Origin: Streptomyces sp. A1277
GTDB taxonomy: Bacteria; Actinomycetota; Actinomycetes; Streptomycetales; Streptomycetaceae
NCBI RefSeq assembly: GCF_004795015.1
Contig: NZ_SSBI01000012.1
Span: forward strand, 87,649 to 151,648
Length of the DNA stretch: 64,000 nt
Direction of reading: 5' to 3'
The notes under the pieces: generated by a model
The model's database searches: none
The model's input: only the letters and a program-made list of their open reading frames with translations
What the model was told of the DNA's origin: nothing
Translations under genes and position numbers: made by a program
Shown here: positions 44,908 to 52,749 of the stretch, piece by piece
How positions within the stretch are numbered: the first letter of the stretch is position 1
How the letters are laid out: every line of letters begins with the position of its first letter

Positions 44908-44995
44908 CGGCCGCCGGCACGGGCCGGGGGCGCGGGCCGGCCGGCCGTGCGCCGCGCACCCTTCCCGATCACCGAACCACCCGATGGGAGACCCC

Positions 44996-45799
44996 GTGAC
45001 GACGCTCCGCCCCCCGCGGGCGCTACTGCTGGACCACGGCGGTGTGCTGATGCGATCCGTCAAGCACCCCGAGCGGACGGCCGCCTTCGCCGCCCGCGTG
45101 CACGCGCTGATCGGCCCCTCGGCCGGCCTCGGCCGCGACTGCGTGCTGTCCGACATCGAGGCCGGCAAGGCCGCCTACCGCACCTGGAAGAACGGGCACG
45201 CCCGCACCCCCGCACCCCGCGAGATCGGCCACCGCGAACTGTGGGAGGACTTCATAGCCGCCGACTGGCCACCCGCGGCACGCGCTCTGGTCGGCGCGGA
45301 GGCGACCTGGCTGTGCCGCGAGCTGATCCTCGCCGAGAGCGACAAGACGGTGGCCCCGGGGATGCTGGAGACGCTGCGGCTCGCCCGCGAACACGGCGTG
45401 CGCACGGGCATCGTGTCCAACACCCTCGTCGGCTCGCTCAACCGCGACCTCGCCCGCCGCTTCGGCACCCACCCCCTGCTCGACGTGCAGGTGTACTCCG
45501 ACGAGACCGGGCGGCGCAAACCCGACCCCGAGATGATCCACCTGGCCGCCCGCGCCCTGTCGGTCGACCCCGCCGACTGCTGGTACGTCGGCGACAACTA
45601 CGACCGCGACGTGGTGTGCGGGATGCGCGCCGGAGCCGGCGCGACGATCCTGATGCGCCCGGCCGAACGCCGCGACCCGAAGGCCCGTCCGCAACCGGAC
45701 GCCGAGGTCGCCGACGGCGGGGAACTGCTCGACCTGCTGCGGGCCGCACTGGCCCACCACGACGCGGGGCGCACCGCCGGACAGGAGGCCGCGGCATGA
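44996..45799 (+). CDS. HAD-family hydrolase, tandem copy B
   Basis: The 267-aa paralogue of copy A has motif I LLDHGGVL with Asp13 and Gly in the second position, the IVSN motif, RRKPDPEM, and YVGDNYDRDVVCG. Both copies share an identical motif IV and a long similar cap (AADWPPAA), so they arose by duplication and may have divided substrates, for example different phosphate positions. I use the GTG at 44996 with GGGAG five bases upstream rather than the ATG at 44984. The stop overlaps the inositol-monophosphatase-family gene as ATGA. Confidence 0.86.
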   Translation: MTTLRPPRALLLDHGGVLMRSVKHPERTAAFAARVHALIGPSAGLGRDCVLSDIEAGKAAYRTWKNGHARTPAPREIGHRELWEDFIAADWPPAARALVGAEATWLCRELILAESDKTVAPGMLETLRLAREHGVRTGIVSNTLVGSLNRDLARRFGTHPLLDVQVYSDETGRRKPDPEMIHLAARALSVDPADCWYVGDNYDRDVVCGMRAGAGATILMRPAERRDPKARPQPDAEVADGGELLDLLRAALAHHDAGRTAGQEAAA

Positions 45800-46626
45800 G
45801 CGGAACGGACGAGCTGTCGGTGCGGCTGCGCGAGGTGGCCACCGAGGCGGCACTGGCCGTCGCCCCCGACCTGGTCGCGGCCTTCCGCGACGCCATGGAG
45901 GTCGACTTCAAACGCGACGAGCACGACCCCGTCACCGTGCACGACAGGCGCGCCGAGGAGCGGATCCGCGAACTGCTGCTCAAGCGGGTGCCGGACAGCA
46001 CGGTCGTCGGCGAGGAGGGCGGCCGCCGGGACGGCAGCGGCCGCATCGCCTGGTACGTCGACCCCATCGACGGAACCGCCAACTTCGCGCGCGGACTGGC
46101 CTTCTTCTGCACCTCCATCGGCGTCACGGTCGACGGCGAACCCGTGGCGGGCGCGATCGTCGACCCGGTGGCCGGACACGTCTTCACCGCCGACGCCACC
46201 GGTGCCTACCTCGGCGGCGAGCCGCTGCGCCCCGGTGGGGTGCGCGAGGAGGCCCGCGGTCTGCTCATCACCGGCTTCCCCACCACCCGGGAACTGGCGT
46301 GGAACGATCCGCAGACGCTGCCCAGGTTCGGTGAACTCGTCGCCCGCTACGGGACCGTGCGCCGCACCGGAAGCGCCGCGCTGACCCTGGCCCACGTCGC
46401 GGCCGGCTGGTGCGACGCGGCCCTGGGCACATCCGTCAACGCCTGGGACATCTGCGCCGCCCGGGTGCTGGTGCAGCGCTCCGGCGGCGTCTACCAGGCA
46501 TTCGCCGGGGAGGGCGGCTGGGACCAGCCCGGCTACCTCGCGCACGGGGCGAGCCTCGAACCGGTCGCCGTACGGGAGTTCGTGGACTGGTATCTCACCC
46601 GCCTGCCCGCGAGGAGCACCTCATGA
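45796..46626 (+). CDS. Inositol monophosphatase family protein, copy 1
   Basis: The 276-aa Mg-dependent, Li-sensitive-type phosphatase shows all family motifs: VVGEEGG (Glu73-Glu74), WYVDPIDGTANF (Asp89, Asp92) and NAWDICAA (Asp218). Family members hydrolyse inositol monophosphates, fructose-1,6-bisphosphate, PAP or histidinol phosphate. Its place between HAD phosphatases, in a run headed by an importer next to a phytase gene, favours inositol phosphate. Coupled to both neighbours by 4-base overlaps. Confidence 0.9.
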   Translation: MSGTDELSVRLREVATEAALAVAPDLVAAFRDAMEVDFKRDEHDPVTVHDRRAEERIRELLLKRVPDSTVVGEEGGRRDGSGRIAWYVDPIDGTANFARGLAFFCTSIGVTVDGEPVAGAIVDPVAGHVFTADATGAYLGGEPLRPGGVREEARGLLITGFPTTRELAWNDPQTLPRFGELVARYGTVRRTGSAALTLAHVAAGWCDAALGTSVNAWDICAARVLVQRSGGVYQAFAGEGGWDQPGYLAHGASLEPVAVREFVDWYLTRLPARSTS

Positions 46627-47438
46627 CGCCGCCCGCGGCGCAGCTGCGCTACGCGTGGATCGTCACCGACCTCGACGGCACGCTGGTCGACCGCGACCTG
46701 CGGATCGTGCCCCGCAGCGCCGAAGCGCTGCGGCACTACCAGGACATGGGCGGCACCGTGGTCATCGCCACCGGCCGCAACGAGGTGTCCGCGGGCCGCT
46801 ACCACCAGGAACTCGGCCTGAGCACCCCGCTGATCGTCTACAACGGCGCCCGCGTCGTCGATCCGCTGTCCGGGAGCCGGCTGCTCGACCTGGACCTGGG
46901 CACCTCATGGCACGCCCTGTACGAGAACCTGCTCCCCGAACTCCCCGAAGGCGTCGGCGCGGTGGCCTTCTCCGGCGGGGACGCCCACATCCTGCGGGAA
47001 GCCCCCTCGCTGGCCGCGTACGCCGGACGCGACCGGATCGAACTGCGCGAGGACCCCGTACGGCAGGCACCGACGAAGGTGATGCTGATCGCCGACCGGC
47101 CCGGCCTCGGCCCGCTGGCCCGGCTCGCCGCCCGGCACTGCCCGGCGGCCAGGCTCCTCCAGTCGGAGGACACCTATCTGGAGATCCTGCCGGGCAACGC
47201 AGGCAAGGAAGTGGCGGTACGCCGGCTCGCCGAGCGGGCGGGCCTGCCGATGGACCGCGTCGCGGCCATCGGTGACAACCCCAACGACACCGCCATGGTG
47301 CGGGCGGCCGGCCTGGGCGCGGCGGTCGGCGACGGGCACAAGGAGGTCCGTGCCGCCGCGGACATCGTGGTCGGGCCGTGCGGGCTCGGCGCGGTGGCCG
47401 ACCTCGTCGAGCACATCACCGAAGGTGCCGGGCGGTGA
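46623..47438 (+). CDS. Cof-type HAD-IIB sugar phosphatase
   Basis: The 271-aa HAD subclass IIB protein has motif I TDLDGTLVD (Asp16, Asp18), the ATGRN motif, PLIVYNGARV, and GDNPNDTAMV as motif IV, with a C2 cap between. Cof-type enzymes dephosphorylate sugar phosphates and related metabolites. Here it is the third HAD in the operon and overlaps its neighbours as ATGA and GTGA. It could finish removal of phosphates from an imported compound. Specificity cannot be read from sequence. Confidence 0.9.
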   Translation: MTPPAAQLRYAWIVTDLDGTLVDRDLRIVPRSAEALRHYQDMGGTVVIATGRNEVSAGRYHQELGLSTPLIVYNGARVVDPLSGSRLLDLDLGTSWHALYENLLPELPEGVGAVAFSGGDAHILREAPSLAAYAGRDRIELREDPVRQAPTKVMLIADRPGLGPLARLAARHCPAARLLQSEDTYLEILPGNAGKEVAVRRLAERAGLPMDRVAAIGDNPNDTAMVRAAGLGAAVGDGHKEVRAAADIVVGPCGLGAVADLVEHITEGAGR

Positions 47439-48226
47439 TCGTCACCGTCCTCGGTTCCTCGGGTTCGGTGCCGGGACCGGGCAACCCGTGCTCGGGCTAC
47501 CTGGTCGAGCACCGCGGACACCGGCTGCTGCTCGACCTCGGCACGGGCGCGTTCGGCACTCTGCTCACGTACGCCCGGCCGGAGTCGATCGACACCGTCG
47601 TCGTCAGCCATCGGCACGGCGACCACTCGGCGGACCTGGCGGCGCTGGCGTACGCCCAGGACAAGGTGACCGCCCGCGCCGTGCCGACCCGGGTGATCGC
47701 ACCGGCCGGGACCCGGACAAGGGTGGGCCGCTCGTCGCCGCTGGCCTTCGAGGACGCCCGCCCCGGCGAGCTGGAGTGCGGGCCGTTCCGGCTCCGCCTG
47801 GAGCCCGTCCGCCACTCGGTGGAGACGTACGCCGTGCGGGTCGAGGCCGGCGGAAGGTCGCTGACGTACACCGGCGACTCCGGGCCGTGCCGCGGGCTCG
47901 TGGACCTGGCCCGTGGCAGCGGGCTGCTGCTGGCCGAAGCGGCGCTGGGCCCCGGCGACGCGCCCGGCGCGCCACCGCACGGCTGGGACGGCGACGACAC
48001 CGGACCGCCTCCGCACCATCTCACCGCCCGGCAGACCGGAGAGCTGGCCGCAGCGGCCGGTGCCGGCCTGCTGGCGGTGACCCATCTGCGTCCGTGGGAG
48101 GACGCCGGCCGGTCACTGGCCGCGGCGGCGGCGCGGTTCGCCGGCCCGGTGCTGCTGGCCCGGCCGGGGCTGCGGCTGGCCCCCGGTCGCCCCGCACGCG
48201 CGCCGAACCCGAAAGAGGAGACATGA
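47435..48226 (+). CDS. MBL-fold metal-dependent hydrolase
   Basis: The 263-aa metallo-beta-lactamase-fold protein has the metal motif H59-R-H61-G-D63-H64 within VVVSHRHGDH, opens with VTVLGSSGSVPGPGNPCSGYLV, and has YTGDSGPC and a late VTHLRP. This start is typical of the RNase Z/PhnP-like branch, which includes cyclic phosphodiesterases acting on sugar cyclic phosphates. In this operon a cyclic inositol phosphate or other phosphodiester is a reasonable guess. The GTG overlaps the previous stop; the next gene overlaps its end. Confidence 0.86.
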   Translation: MIVTVLGSSGSVPGPGNPCSGYLVEHRGHRLLLDLGTGAFGTLLTYARPESIDTVVVSHRHGDHSADLAALAYAQDKVTARAVPTRVIAPAGTRTRVGRSSPLAFEDARPGELECGPFRLRLEPVRHSVETYAVRVEAGGRSLTYTGDSGPCRGLVDLARGSGLLLAEAALGPGDAPGAPPHGWDGDDTGPPPHHLTARQTGELAAAAGAGLLAVTHLRPWEDAGRSLAAAAARFAGPVLLARPGLRLAPGRPARAPNPKEET

Positions 48227-49035
48227 GACGCGACGAGAGGCTGTCGGCCGCGATCCGCATCGTCCGCGAGGCGGCCACGATGATCAGAACGTCCACCCGC
48301 CCGCTGCGGGTCCGCCTGAAGGCGTCGGTGGCGGACATCCAGACGAGCACCGACCGGCGGGTGGAGCGCCTGATCCGCGACCGGCTCGCCACCCACTTCC
48401 CCGGGGACGCGATCGTGGGGGAGGAGGGGGACGGTCTGGTGCCCTTCGACCGCGACCGCCCGACCTGGTTCGTCGACCCGGTCGACGGCACCACCAACTA
48501 CTTCCGCGGAATCCCCATGGTCGCCTGCAACCTGGCGTTCTGGGACGGCCGGAGGCTGGAGACGGCGGTCGTCGCCGACGTGGCGAACCGGCGGCTGTAC
48601 CTGGCATCGGCCGGGCACGGGGCGTGGTGCGGGCGGCGCAGGCTGCGCGTCGGCGGGGAGCGGCTGCTGGAACGCGCGGTGCTCTCCACCGGCTTCCCCG
48701 GCGACCGCATGGTCAACGCCGACAACAACCTGGCCGAGTTCTCCGACCTCGTGCTGCGGGTGCGCGACATCCGCCGGTTCGGCGTGGCCGGCCTGGACCT
48801 GAGCTACGTGTCGTCCGGGCTGCTCGACGCCTACTGGGAACGCGGCGACGGGCCGTGGGACTGGGCGGCCGGGGCGCTCCTGGTGCGGGAGGCGGGGGGA
48901 GTGGCCACCACCTGGGAGGGCCGCGGCTGGCAGCCCGGCGACGACACGATGGTGGCGAGCAACGGCCTGGTCCACGACGCCGTACTGGCCCGGCTTGCGG
49001 CCGTCCGGTCGGCGGCCGGGGCGGTGGCGCGGTGA
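48223..49035 (+). CDS. Inositol monophosphatase family protein, copy 2
   Basis: The 270-aa family member carries IVGEEGD (Glu67-Glu68), WFVDPVDGTTNYFRG (Asp85, Asp88) and GPWDWAAGA (Asp213), so the catalytic metal ligands are complete. It differs clearly from copy 1 outside the motifs, suggesting a different substrate rather than recent duplication. Its ATG overlaps the MBL-fold gene's stop (GAGGAG upstream), and its end overlaps the MgtC-like gene as GTGA. Two such enzymes in one operon strongly point to an inositol-phosphate theme. Confidence 0.9.
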   Translation: MRRDERLSAAIRIVREAATMIRTSTRPLRVRLKASVADIQTSTDRRVERLIRDRLATHFPGDAIVGEEGDGLVPFDRDRPTWFVDPVDGTTNYFRGIPMVACNLAFWDGRRLETAVVADVANRRLYLASAGHGAWCGRRRLRVGGERLLERAVLSTGFPGDRMVNADNNLAEFSDLVLRVRDIRRFGVAGLDLSYVSSGLLDAYWERGDGPWDWAAGALLVREAGGVATTWEGRGWQPGDDTMVASNGLVHDAVLARLAAVRSAAGAVAR

Positions 49036-49727
49036 ACCACGACGGGACCTCACTCGCACACCTGGCGGTGGCGTTCGCGCTGTGTGCCGTCGTCGGGCTG
49101 GAGCGCGAGTACCGGCAGAAATCGGCGGGCCTGCGCACCCATGTGCTGGTCGGCCTCGGATCGGCGCTGTTCATGCTGGTGTCGAAGTACGGCTTCGCCG
49201 ACATGCTGGGGCTGCCCGGCGTGGCGCTGGACCCCTCGCGGGTCGCCGCACAGATCGTGTCCGGCATCGGCTTCATCGGTGGCGGACTGATCTTCGTACG
49301 CAGGGACGCGGTGCGCGGTCTGACGACGGCGGCCAGCGTGTGGCTGGCGGCGTCCATCGGCGCGGCGGCCGGTGCGGGGCTGCTGGTGCTGGCCGCCGCC
49401 GTGACCGGGGCCTACCTCCTGGTGGCGTTCGCCTTCCCGGCGCTCGCACGGCAGTTGCCGCGCTCGCCCACGGAGTCGGTGCTGCTGCGCGTCAGTTACC
49501 TGGACGGGCGCGGACTGCTGCGCGACATCGTCCGGGAGTGCACGGGGGCGGGATTCCACGTGGCCGGGCTGCGGACGGCCGGCTGCCCGCCGACGGACGC
49601 GGTCCCCGTCCAGGTGGGCGTCCTGCTGGAGTTGTCCGGCAACGGGGTGCAGGACGAGCTGGTGCCCCGCCTCTCCGACCGTGAGGGGATCACCGAGGTG
49701 ACGCTGTTGCAGGACGAGGTCGACTGA
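49032..49727 (+). CDS. MgtC/SapB family membrane protein
   Basis: The 231-aa protein has a five-helix MgtC domain in the first 145 residues (CAVVGLEREYRQKSAGLRTHVLVGLGSALF, SGIGFIGGGLIFV, GLTTAASVWLAASIGAAAGAG) and a C-terminal cytoplasmic ACT-like domain. MgtC proteins are linked to growth under low Mg and, in Salmonella, to phosphate uptake control. Phytate strongly chelates Mg, and phosphate release changes Mg demand, so its presence as last gene of the importer operon is sensible. Not a proven transporter. Confidence 0.88.
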   Translation: MNHDGTSLAHLAVAFALCAVVGLEREYRQKSAGLRTHVLVGLGSALFMLVSKYGFADMLGLPGVALDPSRVAAQIVSGIGFIGGGLIFVRRDAVRGLTTAASVWLAASIGAAAGAGLLVLAAAVTGAYLLVAFAFPALARQLPRSPTESVLLRVSYLDGRGLLRDIVRECTGAGFHVAGLRTAGCPPTDAVPVQVGVLLELSGNGVQDELVPRLSDREGITEVTLLQDEVD

Positions 49728-49819
49728 AGGACGCCGCGCACATCGCCGTACGCGGTCGCCGGGCCGTTTCGGCGGCAGCCGAACCCCGGCGGACAACCAG
49801 AAACCCATCAGTCAGTATG

Positions 49820-49836
49820 TCAGGACAATAGGTTGA
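49820..49836 (+). promoter_or_regulatory. IolR-like operator and -10 element of the iol operon
   Basis: TGTC-AG-GACA at 49820-49829 (9 of 10 to the recalled motif) is followed at once by TAGGTT at 49831-49836, a good Streptomyces -10. Binding would block polymerase. A TTGACA at 49835-49840 offers an alternative -35 with a weak CAGGCT 17 bases on. Confidence 0.65.
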
Positions 49837-49922
49837 CAGTCGCTACGGGAGAGGGCAGGCTCGATCACGAGAGCCGGGCACCCGCACCGGCACACCGACG
49901 ACAGACAGAGAAGAGGCACGGC

Positions 49923-49976
49923 ATGCCGATGAGCTTGGCCCACGCCGTACACGTCGCCCAGGGAGGCAGGCCGTGA
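49923..49976 (+). CDS. Possible 17-codon leader ORF before the iol operon
   Basis: An ATG with AAGAGG upstream opens a 17-codon frame (MPMSLAHAVHVAQGGRP) whose TGA overlaps the GTG of the IolE-like gene as GTGA. The GGGAGG ribosome site of that gene lies inside the leader. This arrangement would couple translation of the operon to the leader. It may also be chance; no repeated codons suggesting attenuation are seen. Confidence 0.4.
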   Translation: MPMSLAHAVHVAQGGRP

Positions 49977-50893
49977 CCGCACCCCTCACCCAGCGCATCG
50001 CGGGAGCACCCATCTCCTGGGGCGTCTGCGAGGTCCCGGGCTGGGGACACCAGCTCGCCCCGGACCTGGTCCTGCGGCAGATGCGCGAGGCCGGACTCAC
50101 GGCCACCGAGTTCGGGCCGGAGGGGTTCCTGCCCGACGCCCCCGCCGCCAAGGCCGCGACACTCGCCTCCCACGGCCTGCGCGCCGTCGGCCAGTTCGTA
50201 CCGGTCGTCCTCCACGACCCGGGCCACGATCCTCTCCCCGAGGTCGAGGCAGCGCTGACCGGTCTCCTGGCAGCCGACGCCCGCACGGTCGTCGTCGCGG
50301 CGGCGACCGGGGCCGACGGCTACGACGACCGGCCGGCGCTCGACGCGGCGGGGTGGTCCGTCCTCCTCGCCAACCTCGACCGGATCTCCGCCGCCGCGGC
50401 CGGTGCGGGCGTCCTGGCGACCCTGCACCCCCACGTGGGGACGATGATCGAATCGGGCGAGGAGACACAGCGGGTACTCGACGGATCGGGCATCGGACTC
50501 TGCCTGGACACCGGCCACCTGCTCATCGGCGGCGGCGACCCCCTCGCCCTCGCCGCCCGCCTGCCCGGCCGCATCGCCCACGTGCACCTCAAGGACGTAC
50601 GCCTCGACCTCGCCGACCGTGTGAGGGCCGGCCGCACGACGTACACCCAGGCCGTCGCCGAGGGCATGTACGTCCCCCTGGGCGCCGGCGACGTCGACAT
50701 CGCCGGAATCGTCCGGCTGCTGGAGGCGGACGGATACGCCGGGTGGTACGTGCTCGAACAGGACACCATCCTTCGGGCCGCACCCGGCGAGGACGGCGGC
50801 GCCGACCCCCTGGACGACGTCCTCGCCTCGGTCGCACACCTGCGCTCCCTCGCCCCCGGCAACGGACCCGCCGCAGACGCCGTGGAGGGCTGA
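49973..50893 (+). CDS. iolE: IolE-like inosose dehydratase / sugar phosphate isomerase-fold enzyme
   Basis: The 306-aa TIM-barrel protein of the xylose-isomerase-like family (GAPISWGVCEVPGWGHQ, LDTGHLLIGGGD, HVHLKDVRLD, GAGDVDIAGIVRLL) has metal-binding Glu/Asp/His positions at barrel ends. As first gene of the iol operon it most likely dehydrates scyllo-inosose (IolE); an inosose isomerase (IolI) is the alternative. The GTG start follows GGGAGGCAGG and overlaps the possible leader ORF. Confidence 0.8.
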   Translation: MTAPLTQRIAGAPISWGVCEVPGWGHQLAPDLVLRQMREAGLTATEFGPEGFLPDAPAAKAATLASHGLRAVGQFVPVVLHDPGHDPLPEVEAALTGLLAADARTVVVAAATGADGYDDRPALDAAGWSVLLANLDRISAAAAGAGVLATLHPHVGTMIESGEETQRVLDGSGIGLCLDTGHLLIGGGDPLALAARLPGRIAHVHLKDVRLDLADRVRAGRTTYTQAVAEGMYVPLGAGDVDIAGIVRLLEADGYAGWYVLEQDTILRAAPGEDGGADPLDDVLASVAHLRSLAPGNGPAADAVEG

Positions 50894-50896
50894 CCC

Positions 50897-51871
50897 ATGG
50901 CCCACGAGCTCGTCGCCATCGGAAGGACCGGCGTCGACATCTACCCGCTCGACCACGGCGTCGGCCTCGAACAGGTGCGCACGTTCGAGAAGTTCCTCGG
51001 CGGAAGCGCCACGAACGTCGCCGTCGCCGCGGCCCGCCACGGCCGCGACGCCGCCCTGATCACCCGGGTCGGCCGTGACCCCTTCGGCCGCTACGTCCAG
51101 CAGGAGGCCACCCGCCTCGGCGTGGACGCCACGTACATCACACCCCTCACGACACCGGACGGACCGCCCACCCCGGTCACCTTCTGCGAGGTCTTCCCAC
51201 CCGACGACTTCCCGCTCTACTTCTACCGGTACGCCGCCGCGCCCGACCTCATGATCGATCCCGCCACACTGCCGCTGGAGGATATCCGCGAAGCGGCCGT
51301 CTTCTGGGCCACCGGCACCGGCCTGTCCGCCGAGCCCAGCCGGTCCGCCCACTTCGCCGCCTGGCAGACCCGCGGCCGGCGTACCCGCACGGTCCTCGAC
51401 CTCGACTACCGGCCGATGTTCTGGGCCGGGGCCGATGAAGCCCGCCACCAGGCCGGCCGCGCCCTCGACCACGTCACCGTCGCCGTCGGAAACCGGGAGG
51501 AGTGCGAGGTCGCCGTCGGCGAGACGGACCCGGACCGGGCGGCCGACGCCCTGCTCGAACGCGGCCTGGAACTCGCCGTCGTCAAAATGGGCCCCGCCGG
51601 TGTCCTGGCCGCCACCCCGGACGAACGGGTGCGGGTCGAGCCGTTCCCCGTCGAGGTCGTCAACGGCCTCGGCGCGGGCGACGCGTTCGGAGGCGCGCTC
51701 GTCCACGGCCTGCTCAGCGGCTGGGACCTGCGCCGCGTCATCGAATTCGCCAACATCGCGGGCGCCATCGTCGCCTCCCGCCTGGCCTGTTCCACCGCCA
51801 TGCCGACCACGGCCGAGGTACAGGCCGTCCTTGAGTCCCGGTCGCTGGCCCACGCCGAAGGGACCACGTGA
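50897..51871 (+). CDS. iolC: 5-Dehydro-2-deoxygluconokinase (PfkB family)
   Basis: The 324-aa ribokinase-family enzyme has the N-terminal GGSATNVAVAAARHG signature and the C-terminal NGLGAGDAFGGALVHG with catalytic Asp262. IolC phosphorylates 2-deoxy-5-keto-gluconate before aldol cleavage. It starts three bases after the IolE-like stop, and its own stop overlaps the next gene. The neighbours make the assignment secure although PfkB kinases vary in substrate. Confidence 0.92.
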   Translation: MAHELVAIGRTGVDIYPLDHGVGLEQVRTFEKFLGGSATNVAVAAARHGRDAALITRVGRDPFGRYVQQEATRLGVDATYITPLTTPDGPPTPVTFCEVFPPDDFPLYFYRYAAAPDLMIDPATLPLEDIREAAVFWATGTGLSAEPSRSAHFAAWQTRGRRTRTVLDLDYRPMFWAGADEARHQAGRALDHVTVAVGNREECEVAVGETDPDRAADALLERGLELAVVKMGPAGVLAATPDERVRVEPFPVEVVNGLGAGDAFGGALVHGLLSGWDLRRVIEFANIAGAIVASRLACSTAMPTTAEVQAVLESRSLAHAEGTT

Positions 51872-52749
51872 TGGACGCCGCACACCTGACCGAGATCCGG
51901 GCCCGCGAACCCGGCCGCATCGAACGCTCCTGGCAGAAGCGCTCCCGCCGCCCGCTGACCGGCGAGGACGGCCGCCTGCTCATCGTCGCGGCCGACCACC
52001 CCGCCCGCGGAGCCCTGGGCGCACGCGGCGACGAGTCGGCCATGGCGAGCCGCAGCGCGCTGCTCGACCGCCTGGCGACCGCGCTGTCGCGCCCCGGAGT
52101 GGACGGCGTGCTCGGCACCCCCGACCTGCTCGACGACCTGCTGCTGATGGGAGCCCTGGAGGACCGGGTCGCCATCGGATCGATGAACCGGGGCGGTCTC
52201 CAGGGCGCGTCCTTCGAGTTCGACGACCGGTTCACCGCCTACACCACCGAGGCGATCGCCGCGCAGGGCCTGGAGGGCGGCAAGACGCTCACCCGGATCT
52301 GCCTGGAGGACGCCGGCACCGCGGCCACCCTCCAGGCGACCGCCGAGGCCGTCACCAGCCTCGCCGAACACAGCCTCATGGCCATGATCGAGCCCTTCCT
52401 CACCGTCCGCGAGGAGGGCCGCGCCCGCAACCTCCTCGACCCCGACAGCGTCATGCGGTCGATCCACATCGCGAGCGGACTCGGCGCGAGCAGCGCCTAC
52501 ACCTGGCTGAAACTGCCGGTCGTCGACGAACTGGAGCGCGTCCTGGACGCGACGACCCTGCCCACCCTGCTGCTCGGCGGTGACCCGCAGGGCGATCCGC
52601 ACGACACCTACGCGTCCTGGGCGACAGCGATGTCGCTCCCGGCGACGCGGGGACTGGTCGCAGGGCGCGCCCTGCTCTACCCGCCGGACGGCGACGTCGC
52701 CGCCGCCGTCGACATCGCGGCCGGAATCGTCCACGGGAGCACCACATGA
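51871..52749 (+). CDS. Cgl0159-type (beta/alpha)8 aldolase-fold protein
   Basis: The 292-aa protein resembles the aldolase-like Cgl0159 family found in actinobacterial inositol clusters (LLIVAADHPARGALG, GGLQGASFEFDDRFTAY, TLLLGGDPQGDP). It probably serves as the IolJ-type aldolase cleaving the phosphorylated deoxy-keto acid to malonate semialdehyde and dihydroxyacetone phosphate; no other IolJ is present. That role is inferred from position. A GTG three bases upstream that overlaps the iolC stop is an equal start candidate. Confidence 0.85.
   Translation: MDAAHLTEIRAREPGRIERSWQKRSRRPLTGEDGRLLIVAADHPARGALGARGDESAMASRSALLDRLATALSRPGVDGVLGTPDLLDDLLLMGALEDRVAIGSMNRGGLQGASFEFDDRFTAYTTEAIAAQGLEGGKTLTRICLEDAGTAATLQATAEAVTSLAEHSLMAMIEPFLTVREEGRARNLLDPDSVMRSIHIASGLGASSAYTWLKLPVVDELERVLDATTLPTLLLGGDPQGDPHDTYASWATAMSLPATRGLVAGRALLYPPDGDVAAAVDIAAGIVHGSTT

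Noticed and set aside
48284..48607. Short minus-strand frames inside the second inositol-monophosphatase-family gene
   Set aside because: Arg/Pro-rich low-complexity translation, embedded in a gene with complete catalytic motifs on the other strand.
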